DNA of 64,000 nucleotides from Acidimicrobiales bacterium (GTDB lineage: Bacteria; Actinomycetota; Acidimicrobiia; Acidimicrobiales; Iamiaceae): NCBI GenBank assembly GCA_030448105.1, contig JAUJNP010000012.1:8961-72960 (forward strand), given 5' to 3'. Of this stretch, positions 55,259 to 62,795 are shown piece after piece. The position numbers were made by a program, and so were the translations under genes. The notes beneath the pieces are model-generated. The model saw only the letters and a program-made list of their open reading frames with translations, searched no databases and was not told where the DNA came from. The stretch's first letter is position 1; the number at the start of each line of letters is the position of its first letter.

Positions 55259-55452
55259 TCTGGATCGTGGCGCTGTCAGTGGTCATCGGCGTGGTCGTGC
55301 TCGTGGCCAGCCCGCTGGTCGAGCGCAGCCGTGCCCCCAAGGACCCCGCCGCGCAACCGGACGCGGCCGCCGGCGGCCCGTCGCCGCCGGCCCGGCCCGA
55401 CCGGCCGGTTCCCGGCAGCCGGGCCGACCGCGAGCGCAAGGGGGCCCGCTGA
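55255..55452 (+). CDS. Small single-pass membrane protein
   Basis: 65 residues. An N-terminal hydrophobic helix (IWIVALSVVIGVVVLVASPLV) is followed by a basic, Pro/Ala-rich cytosolic tail ending RADRERKGAR. The GTG overlaps the dCTP deaminase stop as GTGA and has GGGAGG upstream, so it is translated together with that enzyme. No family is recognised. Confidence 0.65.
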   Translation: MIWIVALSVVIGVVVLVASPLVERSRAPKDPAAQPDAAAGGPSPPARPDRPVPGSRADRERKGAR

Positions 55453-55458
55453 AACCAG

Positions 55459-55710
55459 CTAGCCGGTCGGGGCCTGGCCCTCCATCGGGTCCTCGTCCTC
55501 GACGGAGTCAGGTCCGGGGATGCTCTCGCCGGTGGCGTCGTCGTCGGGAACGTCCTCCACCTGGCCCCCGGTCGGGTCGCTGACCCCGCCGGGCACCGGT
55601 CCCACGCCCTGGCGGGCCGCCCCTTCGGCCCCGCCGGTGGCACCGTCGGCCTCGCCGACCGCCGGTCGCAGGTCGGGCTCTAGGTTGCCCTCGTCGCTGG
55701 TTCCGGGCAT
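55459..55710 (-). CDS. Small acidic hypothetical protein
   Basis: 83 residues, rich in Gly, Asp, Glu and Pro (NLEPDLRPAVGEADGATGG, EDVPDDDATGESIPGPD), probably disordered. The ATG at 55710 has a strong AGGAGG site. It is divergent from the DUF5709-like gene, and both sides of the shared intergenic region carry GTTT-N15/16-GGG sigma-B-like motifs, which suggests joint stress control. Function is unknown. Confidence 0.6.
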   Translation of the reverse strand: MPGTSDEGNLEPDLRPAVGEADGATGGAEGAARQGVGPVPGGVSDPTGGQVEDVPDDDATGESIPGPDSVEDEDPMEGQAPTG

Positions 55711-55745
55711 GGGAGGCCTCCTTGGGCGCGGGCTGGTCTCGATGA

Positions 55746-55770
55746 CTGCCCCGTGGCCATCCCGGGAAAC
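55746..55770 (-). promoter_or_regulatory. Sigma-B-like promoter, minus strand
   Basis: GTTT (55770-55767) is followed after 15 bp by GGGCAG (55751-55746), about 35 bp before the ATG of the small acidic gene. The -10 deviates from GGGTA. Confidence 0.35.
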
Positions 55771-55789
55771 TGGCCCCCGAACCGGCCGG

Positions 55790-55815
55790 GTTTCGGGGGC
55801 GCCCGGGCCGGGAAG
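55790..55815 (+). promoter_or_regulatory. Sigma-B-like promoter, plus strand
   Basis: GTTT (55790-55793), 16 bp spacer, GGGAAG (55810-55815), nine bases before the ATG of the DUF5709-like gene. Confidence 0.4.
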
Positions 55816-55824
55816 CGAAGGGCT

Positions 55825-56220
55825 ATGAGCGCCGACGAGCAGGACCAGGCCGAGGCCCTCGACGACGATCGGCTTCCCGCCGACCTGCCGCCCGAGGAGC
55901 CGCTCGGCGCCGAGGCCTACGGCACCACCGGCGCCGAGGAGCGCTGGGACGAGCCCCTCGAGGAGCGGTTGGCACGCGAAGAGCCGGATGTGCAGCCGCC
56001 GCCGCCGTCGGGCTTCACGCTGGTGGAGCCGGACGAGGGCGCCCACACCGACACCGAGCCCGACGCCGTGGCGTTGGCGGTGGGCGGCGACGGCGAGCGC
56101 CTCGACGTGGGCGACCTGGCCGCCGGCGACGCCTCCTCGCGCGACGTCGGCACCGAGCGCGAGGACGACCTGGCCCCCGAGGAGGCGGCCTTGCACATCG
56201 TCGACGACGACGCCCTCTGA
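55825..56220 (+). CDS. DUF5709-like protein
   Basis: 131 residues, strongly acidic. The C-terminal pattern PDEGAHTDTEPDAVA followed by LAPEEAALHIVDDD is characteristic of DUF5709 proteins of actinobacteria, and the N-terminus has paired acidic and Pro-rich blocks. No enzymatic residues are visible. The ATG at 55825 lies nine bases after a possible sigma-B-like -10 box. It is probably a stress-regulon protein. Confidence 0.72.
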   Translation: MSADEQDQAEALDDDRLPADLPPEEPLGAEAYGTTGAEERWDEPLEERLAREEPDVQPPPPSGFTLVEPDEGAHTDTEPDAVALAVGGDGERLDVGDLAAGDASSRDVGTEREDDLAPEEAALHIVDDDAL

Positions 56221-56290
56221 CGCTTCGGGGACTCCCGAGAGCCGAAAGCGGGAAGGATAAGGGCCAGACATCGACCGCTTGGAGGTCACC

Positions 56291-57223
56291 ATGGCACGAA
56301 CCGACAGGATCAGGCCGGGGCGCCAGCACCGGAACATCGTGGAGGAGGCCGGGATCTCCCGGATCTCCCTCCTGGCCATCGTGGCCGGCACGCTCACCGC
56401 GTACGGTGCGTTCGCCCTGCTGGCCGCGGTGGTGGGCGCCGTGCTCGAGGCCGCCGACGTCGAGACCAACCTGAACTTCGAGACCAACGACTGGACGGGG
56501 GCCACCGCCGGCAGCGCCCTGGCCACCGCAGTCACCCTGTTCCTCGCCTACCTGTTCGGCGGGTACGTGGCCGGCCGTCTGGCCCGGCGGTCCGGGCTGC
56601 TCCACGGCCTGGGCGTGTTCCTGCTCGGCGTGGTGGCGGCGGCGGTGATCGGCGGAGTGGTGTCGGCCCTCACCGACAACGACGACCTCAACCGCAACCT
56701 CCGCAACGTCGGCATCCCCAACACCGCCGACGAGTGGGGCAACGTCGGGATCGCGGCCGGCGTCCTCGCCCTCGTCCTCATGGCGGCCGGTGCCATCCTG
56801 GGCGGAATGCTGGGCGAGCGTTGGCACACCAAGCTGGCCCGCCGGGCCGCCGACCCCGACTACGGCCCCGAGGCCGACGCCCGCCGGCGGGCCGACCAGG
56901 CCGACCACGAACGTGACGAGCGGGTTCGTGCCGACACCGCCATCCGCCGTGACGTCGAGGGGCAGCGACCGGTGGGGTCGCGGGGCATGGACACCACCCC
57001 CGACCTCGACGACCGCGACCGCGACCGCTTCGGCCGCGACGACCGGCCCTACGACGACGACCGCGACCGCATCGTCACCGACCGGCCGGATCGCACCGTC
57101 GTGGCCGGCCCCGGCAACGACCCGATGATGGGCGCGGACACCGGCGCCGACGAGCCTCGCTACACCGCGTCCGAGTGGGCCGAGATGCAGCAGCGCAACC
57201 GCCCGGGGGACGGGCGGCCCTAG
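56291..57223 (+). CDS. Four-span membrane protein with charged repetitive tail
   Basis: 310 residues. An N-terminal basic segment is followed by about four membrane spans (LLAIVAGTLTAYGAFALLAAVVGAV through AAGVLALVLMAAGAILGGMLG). The last 110 residues are soluble and rich in Asp/Arg repeats (DDRDRDRFGRDDRPYDDDRDR). The ATG has GGAGG at seven-base spacing. It resembles small stress-induced membrane proteins but no family is named with confidence. Its stop codon TAG doubles as the first three bases of the next gene's -10 box. Confidence 0.7.
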   Translation: MARTDRIRPGRQHRNIVEEAGISRISLLAIVAGTLTAYGAFALLAAVVGAVLEAADVETNLNFETNDWTGATAGSALATAVTLFLAYLFGGYVAGRLARRSGLLHGLGVFLLGVVAAAVIGGVVSALTDNDDLNRNLRNVGIPNTADEWGNVGIAAGVLALVLMAAGAILGGMLGERWHTKLARRAADPDYGPEADARRRADQADHERDERVRADTAIRRDVEGQRPVGSRGMDTTPDLDDRDRDRFGRDDRPYDDDRDRIVTDRPDRTVVAGPGNDPMMGADTGADEPRYTASEWAEMQQRNRPGDGRP

Positions 57224-57233
57224 CCTCGGCCAC

Positions 57234-58868
57234 GTGCCCGACGCGCTGGTCATCGGCTCCGGCCCGAACGGGCTCACCGCCGCCAACCTGCTAGCCGACC
57301 GGGGGTGGTCGGTCGCCGTGTTCGAGGCGGCCGACACTCCCGGCGGGGCGGTGCGCTCGGCGGAGCTGGTGGAGCCGGGGTTCGTCAACGACGTGTGCAG
57401 CGCCTTCTACCCCCTGTCGGCGGGGTCGGAGGGAATCACCGATCTGCACCTGGAGGATCACGGCTTGCGCTGGCGGCACGCTCCCGCCGTGCTGGCCCAC
57501 CCCACCCTCGACGGCTCCTGCCCGGTGCTCTACCGCGACCTCGACGCCACTGCCGCGTCCCTCGACTCCACCCACCCCGGCGACGGCGACGCCTGGCGCG
57601 CCCTCTACGAGCGGTGGGCGGTGCGGGAGCGGGCCATCCTCGACGCCATCATGTCGCCCTTCCCGCCCGTGCGGGGGGCGCTGCGCCTCGGCGCATCCAT
57701 GCCGCCGTCCGAGCTCGTGCGCTTCGCCCGCTTCATGCTCCTGCCCGTACGCCGCCTGGGTGAGGAGGAGTTCGGGGGCGAAGCAGCACGACGGCTGCTC
57801 ACGGGGGCGGCGCTCCACGCCGACCTGGCCCCCGAGTCCAACCTCAGCGGCTTCTACGGGTGGATGTTCGCCTGCCTCGGCCAGTCGTTCGGCTTCCCCG
57901 TCCCCGAGGGTGGCGCCGGATCCCTGAGCGGCGCCCTCGTGCATCGGCTGGAATCCAAGGGCGGCACGGTCACCTGCGGTGCACCCGTCACCGAGGTGGT
58001 CGTGCGCGGGGGGCGGGCCGAGGGCGTGGTCCTGGGCGACGGCACCGAGGTCCACGCCGACCGGGCGGTGCTGGCCGACGTCAACGCGCCCATGCTCTAC
58101 GGGCAACTGGTGGCGGCCGGGCACCTGCCCGCCAGCCTGCTCGCCGACCTCGACCGCTTCCAGTGGGACGACGCCACCTTCAAGGTGGACTGGACCCTCG
58201 ACGGGCCCATCCCCTGGACCGCGGAGGAGGCCCGCGGGGCGGGGACGGTCCACGTGGCCGAAGGGGTCGACGCCCTCACCGTGGTGGCCTCCGAGCTGGC
58301 CCGGAGCCTCGTGCCGGCGGCGCCGTTCCTGCTCGTCGGCCAGATGGGCGTGGCCGACCCGACCCGCCAACCGGCGGGCACCGAAACGGCGTGGGCCTAC
58401 ACCCACGTCCCTCGACGCCCCAAGGGCGACGCCGGCGGCGAGGTCGCCGGTCGCTGGGACGACGACGACGTCGCCCGCTTCGTCGATCGGATCGAGGTTC
58501 AGATGGAGGCGCTGGCGCCCGGCTTCCGGGATCTCATCCGCGGCCGTCACGTGCTCACGCCACAGGGCTTCGAGGCCGAGAACCCCAACCTCAGCATGGG
58601 TGCGGTCAACGGTGGCACGGCCCAGCTCCACCAGCAGCTCGTGTTCCGCCCCGTCCCCGGCCTGGGCCGGGCCGAGACGCCCGTGGCCGGGCTCTACCTG
58701 GCCTCCAACTCGGCTCATCCCGGCGGCGGCGTGCACGGCGCGTGCGGCGCCGCCGCCGCCCGGGCCGCCCTGGCCGGCCATCGGCGCCGCCGCGTGGTGG
58801 GCGCCCCTCGCCGGGCCCTGCGGCGAGGCGGGGCCGAGCCCCGAGCCGAGCTGGGCCCGGGCGACTGA
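57234..58868 (+). CDS. Phytoene-desaturase-like FAD/NAD(P) oxidoreductase
   Basis: 544 residues. N-terminal dinucleotide fold ALVIGSGPNGLTAANLLADRGWSVAVFEA with GGAVRSAEL, and the C-terminal FAD loop GLYLASNSAHPGGGVHGACGAAAARAAL, are typical of CrtI/PDSH-related amine-oxidase superfamily members. A carotenoid or retinoid substrate cannot be assumed because no other carotenoid gene is nearby. TAGCCT (57221-57226) seven bases before the GTG indicates a leaderless mRNA. Confidence 0.9.
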   Translation: MPDALVIGSGPNGLTAANLLADRGWSVAVFEAADTPGGAVRSAELVEPGFVNDVCSAFYPLSAGSEGITDLHLEDHGLRWRHAPAVLAHPTLDGSCPVLYRDLDATAASLDSTHPGDGDAWRALYERWAVRERAILDAIMSPFPPVRGALRLGASMPPSELVRFARFMLLPVRRLGEEEFGGEAARRLLTGAALHADLAPESNLSGFYGWMFACLGQSFGFPVPEGGAGSLSGALVHRLESKGGTVTCGAPVTEVVVRGGRAEGVVLGDGTEVHADRAVLADVNAPMLYGQLVAAGHLPASLLADLDRFQWDDATFKVDWTLDGPIPWTAEEARGAGTVHVAEGVDALTVVASELARSLVPAAPFLLVGQMGVADPTRQPAGTETAWAYTHVPRRPKGDAGGEVAGRWDDDDVARFVDRIEVQMEALAPGFRDLIRGRHVLTPQGFEAENPNLSMGAVNGGTAQLHQQLVFRPVPGLGRAETPVAGLYLASNSAHPGGGVHGACGAAAARAALAGHRRRRVVGAPRRALRRGGAEPRAELGPGD

Positions 58869-59007
58869 GGCCGCTGGGGTGCCGCGCCAGGGACCCCTAC
58901 ACCCCGCTCATCTCGGAGGCGCCCGATGTTCGTCGAGCCAGGGTCGCGGGGGTCGGCCACGAAGCGGCGGTCCGGTGTCGGGGATGGAAGCGAAGACCTC
59001 TTTTCTT

Positions 59008-59096
59008 GTTCCACGTCGCGCCGAATGCGGGGACCACGACACCTAGCCGAGAGCTACCACCGTCTCGCCGCCCTCCGTTTCGGCGCGACGTGGAAC
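59008..59096. repeat. 18-bp perfect inverted repeat between convergent genes
   Basis: GTTCCACGTCGCGCCGAA (59008-59025) and its exact reverse complement (59079-59096) flank 53 bp that itself contains a CGAGA...TCTCG dyad. It occupies the centre of the 298-bp gap between the convergent oxidoreductase and membrane-protein genes, the longest gap in the window. No gene is seen there. It could be a bidirectional terminator, a structured RNA or the ends of a small mobile element. Confidence 0.85.
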
Positions 59097-59166
59097 GCAG
59101 GAACTGACGCGGGAGGTGGCGGCGGGGCGTGATCAACCCCACCCGAGGCATGTGCGGAACACGGGA

Positions 59167-60276
59167 CTAGCAGGCGTCGCGGTGAATGCCTTCGGGTGAA
59201 GAGGTTGAGGAGGCTCGGCGGCTGCGCCCGAGCGATCCGCGAGCGAGCACGCCCAGCACCCCGAAGGCGGCGAGCGTGTAGCCGACCTGGATCAAGTTGG
59301 TGGACAACCTGTCACCCCCGAGCTCTGCGGCCTCTGGGCGGAACAGGGCCGGAGTGAGGAGCGTCCCGATGGCTGCGGCGAGCCAGGGGATCGACATCGC
59401 ACAGGCGACGGCCAGTCTCCGGGGATCGCGCTCCCGGCGCACGCCGGACGCGAGGTTCCCCGCCGCCAATCCGGCCAACGTCATGGCCACGATCAGGTTG
59501 AGGCCGCTGTCGGCCAAGTTCTTGGATTCCACGTGGAGAGAGGGGTCTCCGCGGGGCGCCACTAGCTCCCCGGCGAGCTCTTCGGCCCCGACCACCAAGG
59601 TGAAGATCATCGACAGCAACCCGCCGAGTACCAAACACCGTGCCCTCAGCACAGCGCGCCTGACGTCGGCGCCTTCGGGACGGGCGAGCCAGAGCAGCAG
59701 GCCGGGTAGACACAGCACCACGACCATGCCGAAGAGATGGGACCCGTTGATGTCGCTGCGATCGTGGGCGGTGAGCACGGCACCGGCGCCCAGGGCACCT
59801 ACTCCCCCGGCGCCCGCCAGCCAGCGAGCCAGTCGTTGGAGGCCACACCCCGCAGCAATCAGCGCTGCCGGCATAGCCGCGAGCAGCAGACCGACCGCCA
59901 CCCGGGCCGGCGCCGAGTAGGGACGGTGCAACGCGCCTCGATAGACGGCGGTCTGACCCAGGAACGAGACACCAACAACGGTGGCGACGGCCGCGGCAGC
60001 TGCGACCGCAAGGGTCACCAGAGCGGCGTGATGGGCGGCGTCGGCGGCAAGTGGAGTACGAAGATCGCGAGCGGCCAGCCGCAGCCGGGTGCGAAGACCA
60101 TGGACACCGAGGTCGAGCGCATCGGCCACTGGCGGCCATTGACGCTGGGTGGGCGCCGCTGACATCAGCGTGGCGATCATCTCCTCGGACCGCTCGGCCC
60201 GGTAGGCCGGGGGATAGCTGGCCAACAGCCGGCGGTAGCGCCGCTCGAGCGGAAGGGGCTCAGGCGAGGAGGTCAT
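59167..60276 (-). CDS. Multi-span membrane protein paired with PadR
   Basis: 369 residues. LERRYRRLLASYPPAYRAERSEEMIATLM is the N-terminal signature of actinobacterial membrane proteins encoded beside PadR regulators, and about eight hydrophobic spans follow. No transport motif is seen, so it may be a sensor or permease-like partner. The ATG overlaps the padR stop as ATGA. The function is unknown. Confidence 0.8.
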   Translation of the reverse strand: MTSSPEPLPLERRYRRLLASYPPAYRAERSEEMIATLMSAAPTQRQWPPVADALDLGVHGLRTRLRLAARDLRTPLAADAAHHAALVTLAVAAAAAVATVVGVSFLGQTAVYRGALHRPYSAPARVAVGLLLAAMPAALIAAGCGLQRLARWLAGAGGVGALGAGAVLTAHDRSDINGSHLFGMVVVLCLPGLLLWLARPEGADVRRAVLRARCLVLGGLLSMIFTLVVGAEELAGELVAPRGDPSLHVESKNLADSGLNLIVAMTLAGLAAGNLASGVRRERDPRRLAVACAMSIPWLAAAIGTLLTPALFRPEAAELGGDRLSTNLIQVGYTLAAFGVLGVLARGSLGRSRRASSTSSPEGIHRDAC

Positions 60277-60605
60277 GGGGCAAGCCCCTCCAGTCCCAGA
60301 CGATGGCCGGCCGCCCGGGCGTTGGCGGCAAGGCGAGCCACCTCGGCTTCCAGCAGTTGCCGGCCGGCCCCGGTGATCCGGTAGTAGCGGCGCAAGCGAC
60401 CCTGCTCGACCTCCTCGCGATCGGCGGCAGCCAACCCTTGCTCGACCAACCGGTCAAGAGATCCATAGAGCGTGCCGGCTCGGAGTCTGACCCGACCCTC
60501 GGAGAGGCCTTCGACGTCTTGGATGATGCCGTACCCATGCCGTGGCTCGGCGGCGAGTGAGGTGAGGATCAGGAACGTCGGCTCGCGAAGAGGGCCTGAA
60601 GCCAT
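60273..60605 (-). CDS. PadR family transcriptional regulator
   Basis: 110 residues with the PadR winged helix: PTFLILTSLAAEPRHGYGIIQDVE, RAGTLYGSLDRLVEQGLAAADREE and RRYYRITGAGRQLLE, then a short dimerisation helix. The ATG at 60605 is six bases after a TATAAC -10 box. It is co-translated with the membrane protein gene and likely represses its own operon through the dyad at 60613-60635. Confidence 0.92.
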   Translation of the reverse strand: MASGPLREPTFLILTSLAAEPRHGYGIIQDVEGLSEGRVRLRAGTLYGSLDRLVEQGLAAADREEVEQGRLRRYYRITGAGRQLLEAEVARLAANARAAGHRLGLEGLAP

Positions 60606-60611
60606 GCAACC

Positions 60612-60635
60612 GTTATATACCGTCCACCGGCATAA
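60612..60635 (-). promoter_or_regulatory. Leaderless promoter and likely PadR operator
   Basis: The minus-strand -10 box TATAAC (60617-60612) lies six bases before the padR ATG. It is overlapped by an imperfect dyad, TTATATACCG-TCCA-CCGGCATAA (60613-60635), in a distinctly AT-rich patch. Autoregulation by PadR is inferred from position. Confidence 0.5.
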
Positions 60636-60671
60636 GTCACGCGATTCGTTGCCTCAGGCGCGAGTCGTTGC

Positions 60672-61112
60672 TCAGTGGTTGAGGTAGGCCACCAGGGCGT
60701 TGAGGCTTGCTCCGTTGCGGGCACGGGTGAGCGGGTCGAGCACCGGGGCCAGCGGGGCGATGGCGCCTATGGGGACCTCGTCGAGGACGATCCGGGTGGC
60801 GGGGCGACCGTCGTCCCTCTCCACCGGCGTGAGGTGGAACTCGGCGCGGGCTCGACCCAGCGGGCGGGCCCGCACCTCGAGGACGAGCAGCCGGGGCCGG
60901 TCGACCTCCAGCACCTGGGTGTTGTCGGCCACGGTCAGGGGCCCACCAACGCCGACCCGGTGGTGGAACTTGGTGCCCACCGCCGGCCAGCCGTCGTCCA
61001 CCGAGCGGATCTCCTTGGCCCCCACCAGCCACTCGGGGTAGGTGTAGGGGTCCACCAGCGCCTCGAACACCGTCTCGGCGGGGGCGAACACGTGGCGGGT
61101 GACGCGGGTCAT
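60672..61112 (-). CDS. SRPBCC (START-like) protein
   Basis: 146 residues of the polyketide cyclase/dehydrase superfamily: TRVTRHVFAPAETVFEALVDPYTYPEWLVGAKEIRSVDDGWPAVG at the N-terminus and LDPLTRARNGASLNALVAYL as the C-terminal helix. The ligand is unknown. It follows the epimerase gene by 31 bp on the same strand and has GAGGAG before the ATG, so it probably belongs to that operon. Confidence 0.87.
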   Translation of the reverse strand: MTRVTRHVFAPAETVFEALVDPYTYPEWLVGAKEIRSVDDGWPAVGTKFHHRVGVGGPLTVADNTQVLEVDRPRLLVLEVRARPLGRARAEFHLTPVERDDGRPATRIVLDEVPIGAIAPLAPVLDPLTRARNGASLNALVAYLNH

Positions 61113-61143
61113 GGGGGCTCCTCGTGCGAGGCGACGGGCAGGA

Positions 61144-62175
61144 TCAGAGGTCGGACAGCGTCGGCCGTTCGGTGAGGGCGGGGGTCGGGCCGTGGCGGTC
61201 CTCGGCCAGGCCGGCGACCAGGGAGGCCAGCGCGTCGTCGGCGGAGCGGGAGGGTTCCCAGCCGAGCTCGGTCCGGGCCCGGGTGGCGTCGAGGAGCGGG
61301 GCTCGAAACAGCAGTGCCACCCATCCGGGGTCGACCGGCTGGAGGTGCAGACGCCAGCTCAGCTCGGCCAGGTTGGCGAGGGGGCGTTCCCAGCGCTCAC
61401 CGGCTCGGCCCAGCACCCCGTCGGCCAGGTTGAAGGCGCCGGCGGCGTCGCTCAACGCCGCCCGGCGGAAACCGTCGGCCCCGTCGTCGGTGTGGATCAC
61501 CTGGTAGCGCACGGGGGCGTTGGCCAGCAGGGCGCGCAGGCGATCGCCGGCCAGGCGGCGGGGGAACAAGGGACCGGCGAAGAGGCGACGTTGATCCCGC
61601 GAAGCCTCGCCCTTGACCATGAGGGCCGGGCGCATGCGGGCGACGCGGACGCCGGGGTGGCGGGCCTCGAAGCCGTCGAGCACCTGCTCCACGTAGGCCT
61701 TCTGCCATGAGTAGGGGTGGGTGGGCACGCCCCCGAGGGGCCAGGACTCGTCCACGGCGTGGTCCTTGGGCCCCGGCGTGTAAGCGCCGATCGACGAGGC
61801 ATGCACCAGGGCGGGGACGCCGGCGGCGGCGACGGCATCGAACACCCGGATGGACCCCCCCACGTTCACCCGCCAGAGGGTCTCGACGTCGTGGGACGGC
61901 TGGATCGCCCAGGTGAGGTGGACCACCACATCGGCGCCGTCGAACAGCGGGCGCAGGTCGTCGGTGGTCTCGTCGGCGGCCCGCCACTCGACATCGGGCC
62001 CGGCCACGGCGTCGGGGTCCTCCGGTGGTCGCCGGGCGATGCCCACCACCGAGGCGACCCGCGGGTCGGACACCAGCAGGCGGACGAGGCTGGTGCCGAC
62101 GTTGCCGGTGGCGCCCGTCACCACGACTCGGCGACCGTGCCCCTCCTGGTCGGCTCCCACCCCGGGCGGCTGCAT
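61144..62175 (-). CDS. NAD-dependent epimerase/dehydratase (extended SDR)
   Basis: 343 residues. The N-terminal VVVTGATGNVGTSLVRLL binds the nucleotide; VVHLTWAIQPS, HASSIGAY and YSWQKAYVEQVL (catalytic Tyr and Lys) complete the extended SDR core. The C-terminal part is typical of sugar-nucleotide or atypical SDRs; the substrate is unknown. The ATG at 62175 is about 12 bases after a sigma-B-like GGGCAG box. Confidence 0.88.
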   Translation of the reverse strand: MQPPGVGADQEGHGRRVVVTGATGNVGTSLVRLLVSDPRVASVVGIARRPPEDPDAVAGPDVEWRAADETTDDLRPLFDGADVVVHLTWAIQPSHDVETLWRVNVGGSIRVFDAVAAAGVPALVHASSIGAYTPGPKDHAVDESWPLGGVPTHPYSWQKAYVEQVLDGFEARHPGVRVARMRPALMVKGEASRDQRRLFAGPLFPRRLAGDRLRALLANAPVRYQVIHTDDGADGFRRAALSDAAGAFNLADGVLGRAGERWERPLANLAELSWRLHLQPVDPGWVALLFRAPLLDATRARTELGWEPSRSADDALASLVAGLAEDRHGPTPALTERPTLSDL

Positions 62176-62186
62176 GGTCCGACCGA

Positions 62187-62211
62187 CTGCCCCGCGCCCG
62201 GGTGGCGAAAC
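62187..62211 (-). promoter_or_regulatory. Sigma-B-like promoter for the epimerase gene
   Basis: GTTT (62211-62208) and GGGCAG (62192-62187) are separated by 15 bp on the minus strand, the same spacing and -10 variant as at 55746-55770. Confidence 0.35.
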
Positions 62212-62238
62212 CCGTCGACGCGGTGCCGCGGGTCACCC

Positions 62239-62263
62239 GTTTCGGACGGCTCCGAGCGGGGAG
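62239..62263 (+). promoter_or_regulatory. Sigma-B-like promoter for the small membrane-anchored gene
   Basis: GTTT (62239-62242), 15 bp spacer, GGGGAG (62258-62263), about 30 bp before the ATG at 62295. It is divergent from the motif at 62187-62211. Confidence 0.3.
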
Positions 62264-62294
62264 CGTCACCTCCCCGCCTCAAAGGAGGACCACC

Positions 62295-62699
62295 ATGGCT
62301 CGTCTCTCCCGTTTCGTGTTGCTCGCCGGTGCCGCCGCCGGCTCCGCCGTCTACTTCCTCGACCGTGAACGGGGTGCCGAGCGGCGCGCCATGGCCAAGG
62401 AGCGGGCCGCCTCTGCCCTGGGGCGCGGGGCCGGCTCCGGGTCGGGTGGGGGCGACGGGCCGGAGTTGGGCACCACCGAGGCGACCCCCGGTGGCACGAC
62501 CGCCGAGGAGGCCCCCCAGTGGGATGCCCCCGCCGTGGTCGACGGCGGGCCGGCGGGCGACGCTGCGGCCGGCGACGGTGGACCGGCTGGTGACGCGACC
62601 GGCGCGCCGAGCGCCCGTGCCGAGGGCAGCGCGGAGCAGGCCGACGGGCCCGGCGACGCCGCCGACCGCGACCCCCTGCCCCCGACCCCCGGCGCCTGA
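62295..62699 (+). CDS. Small membrane-anchored Gly/Ala-rich protein
   Basis: 134 residues. An N-terminal hydrophobic segment (FVLLAGAAAGSAVYFL) followed by DRERGAERRAMAKERAAS resembles YtxH/stress membrane proteins; the rest is a Gly, Ala, Asp-rich disordered tail ending PPTPGA. A strong ribosome site (AAAGGAGG) precedes the ATG. Function is unknown. Confidence 0.7.
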   Translation: MARLSRFVLLAGAAAGSAVYFLDRERGAERRAMAKERAASALGRGAGSGSGGGDGPELGTTEATPGGTTAEEAPQWDAPAVVDGGPAGDAAAGDGGPAGDATGAPSARAEGSAEQADGPGDAADRDPLPPTPGA

Positions 62700-62738
62700 C
62701 CCCGCCGCCGCACCGGCGCACCGGCGTCGAGCGGCGCC

Positions 62739-62764
62739 GATTACCGGTCGGCGCGCGAGGGTAG
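62739..62764 (+). promoter_or_regulatory. Possible sigma-B-type promoter before 62796
   Basis: GATT (62739-62742), 16 bp spacer, GGGTAG (62759-62764). This fits GNNT-N14-16-GGGTA, with an exact -10 but a weak -35. Confidence 0.4.
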
Positions 62765-62795
62765 GGCCGCGGGCCCGACGAGGAGGTTCCGCCGA

